Notes under the pieces: generated by a model
Database searches by the model: none
Told to the model about the DNA's origin: nothing
The model's input: only the letters and a program-made list of their open reading frames with translations
Translations under genes and position numbers: made by a program
Source of the DNA: a candidate division BRC1 bacterium ADurb.BinA292
GTDB lineage: Bacteria; Sumerlaeota; Sumerlaeia; MVZB01
Direction: 5' to 3'
Assembly: GCA_002068205.1 (NCBI GenBank)
Contig: MVZB01000205.1
Location: 1 to 6,145, forward strand
DNA: 6,145 nucleotides
Part shown: positions 1-4,916 of the stretch, one piece after another
How positions within the stretch are numbered: the first letter of the stretch is position 1
How the letters are laid out: the number at the start of each line of letters is the position of its first letter

Positions 1-87
1 GTGGGGGGGAGTTATGAATTAGGGGGATTGATTGTGAGTTGCTGATGAACCTGGGGTTTACAACGAGGGGGCCAAATGGCGAGTTCT

Positions 88-124
88 CGAGAGCCGAGGA
101 CGCGGGACGAGAGCCGAGAGCCGA
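88..124 (+). repeat. Degenerate heptamer repeat (GAGAGCC)
   Basis: The heptamer GAGAGCC occurs at 89-95, 109-115 and 116-122. The last two copies are exactly tandem and are followed by GA. Between the copies lies CGAGGACG (95-102), an 8-mer that recurs at 153-160 and again in the spacer at 2419-2426. It looks like a low-complexity, slippage-prone intergenic repeat rather than a protein-binding array. Function is unknown. Confidence 0.6.
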
Positions 125-179
125 ATTTTGGGAGGGCCTTTGAGAGGGATCACGAGGACGGGGGACGAATGGGCCGGAA

Positions 180-202
180 GGGGGATGGGGCGGGGTGGGG
201 GG
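180..202 (+). other. Putative four-tetrad G-quadruplex motif
   Basis: Four G-runs of 5, 4, 4 and 6 bases (180-184, 187-190, 192-195, 197-202) are separated by loops of only two, one and one bases (AT, C, T). Short loops and runs of at least four G are the features known to give very stable parallel quadruplexes. The motif is on the tyrS-sense strand, about 173 nt before the chosen start codon. It could therefore form in the non-template DNA or in the tyrS 5' leader if transcription starts upstream of it. Whether it does anything in the cell is not shown by sequence. Confidence 0.65.
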
Positions 203-375
203 AGATGCAGGGACCAGGCAGTCCCGCTCCCGATTTTGATCCCCCCGCGGTGCGCTTGCGTCAACAATGCGCCCACCGTGCGCTTGTGGCGGGCGGGGGG
301 AAACGGTATGCTGGGGCGACTTTAGCCGGCGGCGGGGGGACCCGGACCGGCGCACACGGCGGGGGCGCAGGCGCT

Positions 376-1629
376 ATGAACGAGACGGCGACGGTGGACA
401 TTCCGGAGGAAATCCGCGCGGAGTGGGAGAAGCTGACGGCGGGGTGCGTCGAGGTGCTGCCGGCGGAGGAGCTGCGCGACCGGCTGGTGCGCGCCAAACG
501 CGAGCGGCGGCCGCTGCGGGTCAAGCTCGGTGCGGATCCCTCGGCTCCCGATCTGCACCTGGGTCACACGGTGGCGCTGAACAAGCTGCGCCAGTTTCAG
601 GAGCTGGGCCACACGGTGGTCTTCATCGTGGGGGATTTCACGGCGCGGATCGGCGACCCGACCGGGCGCAGCGAGACGCGCAAGCCGCTGACCGCCGAGC
701 AGATCCAGGCCAACGCCGAGACCTACCTGGCGCAGTTGTTCAAGATCCTCGATCCGGAGCGGACGGAGGTCGTGCGCAACAGCGAGTGGCTGGACCCGAT
801 GCGGTTCGCGGACGTGGTGCGGCTGACGTCGCAATACACCGTGGCGCGGATGCTGGAGCGGGACGATTTCGAGAAGCGCTATCGGGAAAACCGGCCGATC
901 CACATCCATGAGTTCCTCTATCCGCTGGTGCAGGGCTACGATTCGATCGCGGTGCGGGCGGATATCGAGATCGGCGGAACGGACCAGAAGTTCAACCTGC
1001 TGGTGGGGCGCGAGCTGATGCGCGAGGCGGGGATGGCGCCGCAGTGCATCATGACGCTGCCGCTGCTGGTGGGGCTGGACGGCGTGGACAAGATGAGCAA
1101 GAGCCTGGGCAACTACATCGGCATCACCGAGCCGCCGCAGGAGATTTACGGCAAGGCGATGAGCGTGCCCGACGAGATGATGCGCGACTACCTGGTGCTG
1201 ACGCTGTCGTATGCGCCGGCGGCGGCGGACGAGCTGCTGGGCCAGACGCGCGACGGGCGGCTGCATCCGCGCGACCTGAAGGCGCGGATTGCCGGGGAGC
1301 TGGTGGCGCGGTATCACGGGGCGGGGGCGGCGCGGGAAGCCGCCGCGCATTTCGACCGGGTGTTCCGGCAGCGCGACACGCCGGAGGAGATCGAGGAGGC
1401 GAGCGTCGCGGGCGAGGCGGAGGGGCTGGCGCTGGTCCGGGCGCTCGCGCAGACGGGTCTGGCGGCGTCCAACGGCGAGGCGCGCCGGCTGATCACGCAG
1501 GGGGGCGTCTCGGTCGACGGCGAGCGGGTGGCCGACGCCAATCTCGTGCTGCGGCCGGGGGCGTATCTGGTGAAGGTGGGAAAACGACGGTTCAAGAAAG
1601 TTGTCGTGACGGCCGGCGCTGAGCGTTGA
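376..1629 (+). CDS. tyrS: Tyrosyl-tRNA synthetase
   Basis: This cytoplasmic class I aminoacyl-tRNA synthetase activates tyrosine with ATP and charges tRNA-Tyr. The 417-aa product is close to the usual bacterial length of about 400-425 residues. The Rossmann catalytic domain spans roughly residues 45-260. It carries the HIGH-type signature HLGH (61-64), GDFTARIGDPTGRS (86-99), the tyrosine-pocket segment with Tyr182, Gln186 and Asp189, GGTDQ (200-204), and a perfect KMSKS loop (239-243). A linker and an S4 RNA-binding domain follow (about 355-410; NGEARRLITQGGVSVDG), ending KRRFKKVVV. The GDFTARIGDPTGRSETRKPLT stretch is typical of the TyrZ-like subgroup of bacterial TyrRS rather than the E. 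coli type. I chose ATG 376 because homology-like sequence begins just after it. The open frame reaches back to 76, but that extension is low-complexity. The ribosome site is weak (GGGGGCG before the ATG). All catalytic motifs are intact. Confidence 0.96.
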   Translation: MNETATVDIPEEIRAEWEKLTAGCVEVLPAEELRDRLVRAKRERRPLRVKLGADPSAPDLHLGHTVALNKLRQFQELGHTVVFIVGDFTARIGDPTGRSETRKPLTAEQIQANAETYLAQLFKILDPERTEVVRNSEWLDPMRFADVVRLTSQYTVARMLERDDFEKRYRENRPIHIHEFLYPLVQGYDSIAVRADIEIGGTDQKFNLLVGRELMREAGMAPQCIMTLPLLVGLDGVDKMSKSLGNYIGITEPPQEIYGKAMSVPDEMMRDYLVLTLSYAPAAADELLGQTRDGRLHPRDLKARIAGELVARYHGAGAAREAAAHFDRVFRQRDTPEEIEEASVAGEAEGLALVRALAQTGLAASNGEARRLITQGGVSVDGERVADANLVLRPGAYLVKVGKRRFKKVVVTAGAER

Positions 1630-1636
1630 GCGTGAA

Positions 1637-1661
1637 CCCGCGGGGAGGCAGCGGCCGCGGG
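1637..1661 (+). terminator. Possible hairpin after tyrS
   Basis: CCCGCGG (1637-1643) and CCGCGGG (1655-1661) are perfect inverted arms of 7 bp around an 11-nt loop, starting 8 nt after the tyrS stop. A perfect 10-bp palindrome, GCGCCGGCGC, follows at 1665-1674. There is no T-tract, so this is not a classical intrinsic terminator. In such GC-rich DNA a chance hairpin is quite possible. Confidence 0.25.
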
Positions 1662-1731
1662 CAGGCGCCGGCGCGGGCGCGGACTGGCATGTCGTTTGCA
1701 TCGCGAGTGGTTCGCGGATGATGGGAAGCCG

Positions 1732-2394
1732 ATGGCATCGGATCGCTACGCCCAGGCCGAATGGCTCGAACTGAGCGGGTTGCCGCTGGAACTGAACCGG
1801 CTGCGGCAGGGGGCATGGCTGGTTTTCAAGAAGCTGGCCGAGCTGGACTGCGACGCCAACCGCCGGCCGGGGGAAGTCGAGATCACCGTTGCGGAGCTGG
1901 CGGCGCGCTGCGGGCTGGAAGCCGACAAAGCCGCGCGGATCCTGGAGCTGCTGCAGCGCAAGCGGCGGATCCGCTGCTACCTGCCGGAGCATCCGGAGGA
2001 GGAGGGGATCTTCGCGATTCGTTCGCCGGTCAAGACGCCGATACCGCCCGAACGCGTCGCCGAAACGACGACGAACCCGTTTCTGCGCGACCTGTCGAAC
2101 TATCGCTATGCGCGACAGGAGGACGAGCCGCCGGTCGACGAGCGCAAGGTGCAGGAGGCGGTCGACTGCTACCTGAACATGCTCAGCACGCGGATGAACG
2201 TGTTCATTCTGGAGCAGATCGAGATCGCCGTGCGCCGGTTCCCGCTGGAGCTGGTCAAGCAGACGATCGAGCGGGCGGCGCGTCACGACATCCGCTCGAT
2301 GAAATGGGTGTTCAAGGAGCTGATCCGCGACACGGCGCGCCAGGAGAAGAAGAGCCCGCGCGACGAGGCCCGCGAGCTGGGCGTGAAGCTGTAG
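1732..2394 (+). CDS. Winged-helix protein with DnaD-like C-terminal domain
   Basis: This is a predicted soluble 220-aa protein of unknown exact function. Residues about 25-85 look like a winged helix: a helix (RQGAWLVFKKLAELD), then the HTH-like ITVAELAARCGLEADKAARI, a recognition-type helix LELLQRKRRI and a short strand. A proline-rich, variable linker (100-135) leads to an all-helical region (136-205). Its end, VKQTIERAARHDIRSMKWVF, resembles the signature of DnaD/DnaB_2 domains of Firmicute replication-initiation and phage replication proteins. A basic tail follows. The domain order (wHTH then DnaD-like) matches DnaD itself, so a DNA-binding role in replication or restart is a reasonable inference. 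A transcription factor is the alternative. I chose ATG 1732, preceded by GGGAAG (1723-1728). A TTG at 1696 in the same frame would add 12 residues but has no clear ribosome site. The gene starts 102 bp after tyrS and may be co-transcribed with it. Confidence 0.8.
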   Translation: MASDRYAQAEWLELSGLPLELNRLRQGAWLVFKKLAELDCDANRRPGEVEITVAELAARCGLEADKAARILELLQRKRRIRCYLPEHPEEEGIFAIRSPVKTPIPPERVAETTTNPFLRDLSNYRYARQEDEPPVDERKVQEAVDCYLNMLSTRMNVFILEQIEIAVRRFPLELVKQTIERAARHDIRSMKWVFKELIRDTARQEKKSPRDEARELGVKL

Positions 2395-2474
2395 CGCGGG
2401 AGGAATGTGGAAAGCGGGCGAGGACGGACGAGGACAGACGAGGATGAGGGACATTTTTTGTGTGAGGATCGGTC
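2395..2474 (+). repeat. Purine-rich spacer with three 10-bp tandem units
   Basis: Three adjacent decamers occupy 2419-2448: CGAGGACGGA, CGAGGACAGA and CGAGGATGAG. They diverge progressively from the first. The CGAGGACG core is shared with the leader of tyrS (95-102 and 153-160). An AT-rich island, ACATTTTTTGTGT (2451-2463), sits immediately after the repeats and stands out in this GC-rich DNA. It could be a T-tract left from a terminator or a bendable element, but no stem precedes it. Confidence 0.55.
2464..2469 (+). promoter_or_regulatory. Shine-Dalgarno for the SDR gene
   Basis: GAGGA lies 6-7 nt before the ATG at 2475. It is one of the clearest ribosome-binding sites in the window and fixes the SDR start, which also matches the family's N-terminus exactly. 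Confidence 0.65.
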
Positions 2475-3188
2475 ATGAAAGTGATCATCACGGGGGCGAG
2501 CGCGGGGATCGGCGCCGGCATTGCGCGGGTGCTGGCCGGCGAGGGCTTTTCGCTTGGGCTGCTGGCCCGCTCGGGCGACAAGCTGAGGGCGCTGTGCGAG
2601 GAGTTTGACCGCAATCAGCCCGACGGCTACGCGGTCCACGCGTCGGCCGCGTGCGATCTGCGCGATCCACAAGCGACCGAGACCGCCCTCCACGCGCTGA
2701 TCGACCGCCTGGACGGCGTCGATGCGCTGATCAACAACGCCGGCGTCGTGATCCGCAAGGACGTCTGGGAGCTGACGCTGGACGAATGGCGGACGCTCGT
2801 CGAGACGAACCTGTGCGGGCTGTTTTACGCGACGCGGGCGGTGCTGCCGACGATGCGCGAGCAGCGCCGCGGCCATCTGATCAACGTCTCGTCGATTTCG
2901 GGGCGGATGCCGCTGCCGGGGGGCAGCGCCTACGCCGCGACGAAATACGCCGTTGCCGGCTTCACCGAGTCGCTGTTTCAGGAGGTTCGCGATTTCGGGA
3001 TCAAGGCCACCGTGCTCTTTCCGGGGTCGGTTGACTCCGCTTCGCACCGCCACGATCCGGCGGCCGATCACTCGTGGAAGGTGAAGCCCGAGGAAGTCGG
3101 CCTGGCCTGCCTGGATGCGTTGAACACGGCGCCGGGGACGTGCATCAGCCGAATCGAAATCCGGCCGCTGGGCCGCGGACCGGGTTGA
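2475..3188 (+). CDS. Classical short-chain dehydrogenase/reductase (SDR)
   Basis: This NAD(P)-dependent oxidoreductase of the classical SDR family has 237 aa (the family norm is about 250) and is a single Rossmann-fold domain, cytoplasmic. The cofactor loop is TGASAGIG (6-13), and NNAG (87-90) stabilises the central sheet. The catalytic tetrad is complete: Asn112, Ser140 (in NVSSISG), Tyr153 and Lys157 (YAATK). Arg32 just after the second strand (LLARS) suggests NADP(H) preference. The PGSVDS segment after the sixth strand is the usual PG motif. The substrate cannot be told from sequence. The closest general class is the YdfG/3-oxoacyl-ACP-reductase-like group of SDRs of broad specificity. 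The gene begins 80 bp after the preceding one, beyond the repeat-bearing spacer, and its stop TGA falls in a small hairpin. Confidence 0.93.
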   Translation: MKVIITGASAGIGAGIARVLAGEGFSLGLLARSGDKLRALCEEFDRNQPDGYAVHASAACDLRDPQATETALHALIDRLDGVDALINNAGVVIRKDVWELTLDEWRTLVETNLCGLFYATRAVLPTMREQRRGHLINVSSISGRMPLPGGSAYAATKYAVAGFTESLFQEVRDFGIKATVLFPGSVDSASHRHDPAADHSWKVKPEEVGLACLDALNTAPGTCISRIEIRPLGRGPG

Positions 3189-3213
3189 CCCGCCGCTCGC
3201 GCCTAGCGCGGGC
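3181..3213. terminator. Two tandem hairpins at a convergent gene junction
   Basis: CGGG/CCCG arms (3181-3184, 3189-3192) enclose TTGA, which contains the SDR stop. Next to it, GCTCGCGC (3195-3202) pairs with GCGCGGGC (3206-3213), 8 bp including one G-T wobble, around a CTA triloop. That CTA is the TAG stop of the minus-strand gene read in reverse. Both strands would form the second stem, so it could act as a shared bidirectional terminator or a 3'-end stabiliser. No T-tract is present on either side, so intrinsic termination is uncertain. Confidence 0.4.
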
Positions 3214-3946
3214 CGAGAAAATCGACATCGTTGAACACCGGGATGTCGTCCTGCATGTTTCGTTCGGCGGCCTGAATAAACTCGGCGACCTCGCGCGCGG
3301 TCTTCTGGCGCGTGTCCTCGGGCAGCGTGTTGTAGTCCAGCTCGATCTGGGCGGCGAAATCGAGGCGGCGCGCATCGTTGGTGCGCAGGGGCCGGACGCG
3401 CAGCCAGCGGTTCACGACGACGTTGTCGGCCAGCGCCAGCCGGTTGAGGAGGCCCAGGTTGAGCTCATGCGGCGTCTGCCCCTGCAGCGCGCGCGGCTGG
3501 AGGAAGTACTGGGCGATCTTCTCGTTGGCGCTCGAGCGCGTGTTGCAGAAGAACTGGACGACGAGGCCGATGCGGTAAACGCGCAGGTTGAGGTTTTCGG
3601 CCAGCCAGGCCTGGACGCGGCCGGCCTGTTCGCGCAGCTCGCGCAGGAGGGTGTCCAGGCCGGCTTCGGCCGGCGTCAGGCCCTGCAGGTTGCGCGCGAG
3701 CGTGATGCGGGCGGGGGCCAGTTCGAGCGTCCAGCGGCGCCGGTCGCCGGTCAGCGCGACGCGCGGCAACTCCGGCGGCAGGGCCCCCTGCGCCGCCTGA
3801 AACAGCCGGTGTTCGTTGAAGGCGGGAAAGACGGCGCGCAGGCGCTGGGCGAACGCGCCGTGATCCTCCGGAAACTCGAATTCGGGGGTCGGCCAGAGCA
3901 CCAGCACGGCGGAGATCGGTCGGAATTGCTCAAGCAACGCCGTCAC
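3203..3946 (-). CDS. Unrecognised 247-aa protein, coupled to larB
   Basis: I do not recognise this family with confidence. The product is soluble, with no signal peptide or membrane segment. It begins with an apparent strand-rich part (ISAVLVLWPTPEFEFPED, about 11-28), then a helix and a basic segment (RVALTGDRRRWTLELAPARI, 62-81). Next come a long amphipathic helix (94-118) and the hydrophobic strand LRVYRIGLVVQFF (121-133). After that are VVVNRWLRVRPLR (176-188) and a helical C-terminus. The helix followed by a VYRIGL strand loosely resembles the sporadic TIGR04255 family, but that is only an impression. The GTG start at 3946 lies inside the end of larB (17-nt overlap in another frame), which implies translational coupling and a shared transcript. 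It could therefore assist LarB or its pathway, or merely be a neighbour. Codon use looks like that of its neighbours. Confidence 0.8.
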   Translation of the reverse strand: MTALLEQFRPISAVLVLWPTPEFEFPEDHGAFAQRLRAVFPAFNEHRLFQAAQGALPPELPRVALTGDRRRWTLELAPARITLARNLQGLTPAEAGLDTLLRELREQAGRVQAWLAENLNLRVYRIGLVVQFFCNTRSSANEKIAQYFLQPRALQGQTPHELNLGLLNRLALADNVVVNRWLRVRPLRTNDARRLDFAAQIELDYNTLPEDTRQKTAREVAEFIQAAERNMQDDIPVFNDVDFLGPR

Positions 3947-4724
3947 CTCGGCGCGCCGGCGCGGGGTCCGGCGGCGGAAGCTGATTGATCAGCGAGGCCA
4001 CGTAACCCGCCCCGAAGCCATTGTCGATATTGACGACGGTGACATTGGAGGCGCAGGAATTGAGCATGCCCAGCAGCGCGGCCAGACCGCCGAACGACGC
4101 GCCGTAGCCGACCGAGGTCGGCACGGCGATCACCGGCGCGGCGCAGAGCCCGCCGACGACGCTCGGCAGGGCCCCCTCCATCCCCGCCACGACGACGATG
4201 GCGCGCGCCTGCTGGATCCTGTCCAGTTGCGCCAGCAGGCGGTGCAGGCCGGCCACGCCGACATCGTAGACCGGGGTCACGCGTGCCCCGCAGGCGCGCG
4301 CCGTCAGCACGGCCTCCTCGGCCACCGGCAGATCCGAGGTGCCGGCGGCGACGACCAGCACCGAGCCGATGCCCTGTTCGGCGTCATCCAGATCCAGGTC
4401 GGTCAGAATCCGCGCCGGGGCGTGGTAGCGCATTTCGGGGACGGCGGCCTGGACGATCGCCTGCAGGTCGGGGTCGGCGCGCGTCGCCAGGACGTGCTGG
4501 CCGTTACGGCGCAGCGTCCGCAGGATCTGGATCACCTGGTCGGGGGTTTTGCCGGGGCAATAGATCACTTCGGGGCGGCCGTGGCGCAGCGCCCGGTGCA
4601 GATCGACCTTGGCGAATTCAAGATCCTCGAACGGGAGCGCCTTGATGCGGCGGACCGCCTCGGCGATTTCGATCCGGCGGTCGCAAACCTGTTGCAGAAG
4701 CTGAGTCAGCAGATCCGAATTCAT
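3930..4724 (-). CDS. larB: LarB, pyridinium-3,5-biscarboxylate mononucleotide synthase
   Basis: LarB carboxylates and hydrolyses nicotinic acid adenine dinucleotide. This gives pyridinium-3,5-biscarboxylic acid mononucleotide, the first intermediate of the nickel-pincer nucleotide cofactor of lactate racemase and related enzymes. The 264-aa product is near the family's usual length of about 250. The N-terminal helical part (1-45) leads to RHGRPEVIYCPGKTPDQV (47-64). The C-terminal half is PurE-like: VVAAGTSDLPVAEEA (124-138), YDVGVAGLHR (153-162), GMEGALPSVVGGL (181-193) with Glu183, and VPTSVGYGASFGGLAALLGM (201-220). Then comes the NSCAS segment with Cys224, corresponding to the cysteine known in the Lactobacillus enzyme to form a covalent adduct, and VNIDNGFGAGYVA. 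All expected motifs are present. I chose ATG 4724; a TTG at 4736 would add four residues. LarC and LarE, which complete the cofactor, are not in this window. The next gene downstream overlaps by 17 nt. Confidence 0.95.
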   Translation of the reverse strand: MNSDLLTQLLQQVCDRRIEIAEAVRRIKALPFEDLEFAKVDLHRALRHGRPEVIYCPGKTPDQVIQILRTLRRNGQHVLATRADPDLQAIVQAAVPEMRYHAPARILTDLDLDDAEQGIGSVLVVAAGTSDLPVAEEAVLTARACGARVTPVYDVGVAGLHRLLAQLDRIQQARAIVVVAGMEGALPSVVGGLCAAPVIAVPTSVGYGASFGGLAALLGMLNSCASNVTVVNIDNGFGAGYVASLINQLPPPDPAPARRGDGVA

Positions 4725-4916
4725 ACCACGCTTCAACGGGGCCGCTCAGATGGCGGAAGTCCCTCGTAGGGCAGTGTCAAGCCCATGCCCCCCCTTTTCA
4801 AGCTGAAAATGAGATTGTCGGGGCAACGGACGATTCGGCAGAATGGAACGAAGGCGCGCCGCGATCCAGTCCCGCGGGTCGGGCGCTCGCCGCTCTGTGC
4901 GGAGGTTCTGCCCATC
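4725..4916. promoter_or_regulatory. Divergent promoter region, larB / parvulin gene
   Basis: This spacer of 192 bp separates two divergent starts, so it must hold promoters for both unless one gene is silent. For the rightward gene, TTGTCG (4815-4820) and CAGAAT (4839-4844) with an 18-bp gap are a possible but poor sigma-70-like pair. On the minus strand, bases 4780 to 4775 read TTGACA, a perfect -35 hexamer 50 nt before the larB ATG. However, nothing resembling a -10 box appears 16-18 bp further on. A C-run, CCCCCCCTTTTC-like on the plus strand (about 4788-4799), and AT-richer sequence to 4818 mark the least GC-rich part. These promoter calls are guesses from hexamer matching. Confidence 0.35.
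4901..4905 (+). promoter_or_regulatory. Shine-Dalgarno for the parvulin gene
   Basis: GGAGG is the strongest ribosome-site match in this spacer. It lies 11 nt before ATG 4917, a slightly long but workable distance. It favours 4917 over an in-frame ATG at 4809, which has no such site and would put 36 extra residues in front of the signal peptide. Confidence 0.55.

Larger units (their letters stand above)
1..375. other. G-rich non-coding leader upstream of tyrS
   Basis: No gene is supported in this stretch. The plus strand is strongly purine-biased, with many runs of four or more G, for example 3-9, 22-26, 180-202, 294-300 and 334-339. The frame of tyrS stays open back to position 76. The peptide it would encode is charged, low in complexity and unlike any TyrRS N-terminus, so I treat it as an open frame caused by high GC content. 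At the left edge one frame runs from position 1 to a TGA at 43-45. That could be the last codons of an upstream gene, but 14 codons are too few to judge. I looked for a T-box leader or tRNA and saw neither. A 9-bp direct repeat, GTGCGCTTG, occurs at 250-258 and 278-286. The second copy sits between short inverted arms (CCAC 273-276, GTGG 286-289) that could make a weak hairpin. Confidence 0.55.

Noticed and set aside
76..375. N-terminal extension of tyrS by 100 codons in the same open frame
   Set aside because: The peptide is low-complexity, built from repeat DNA (heptamers and G-runs), and unlike any TyrRS N-terminus. The chosen start already gives a full-length enzyme.
1..375. T-box riboswitch in the tyrS leader
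   Set aside because: No T-box sequence (the conserved GGTGG-type antiterminator core) with a terminator T-tract, and no specifier-loop layout, could be found. The G-rich stretch near 327-345 is only superficially similar.
1637..1674. Strong intrinsic terminator after tyrS
   Set aside because: Good inverted arms exist but there is no T-tract, and such hairpins are common by chance at this GC content. It is kept only as a low-confidence feature.
322..2454. 710-codon open frame on the minus strand
   Set aside because: It lies opposite tyrS and the DnaD-like gene. The product is an Arg/Gln/His/Leu/Pro-rich shadow with no recognisable motif, as expected opposite GC-rich genes.
3074..3988. 304-codon plus-strand frame opposite the 247-aa gene
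   Set aside because: It is shifted in frame over the SDR end and antisense to the coupled minus-strand gene. Its sequence is repetitive in Ala/Arg/Gln/Leu and it has no ribosome site or motif.
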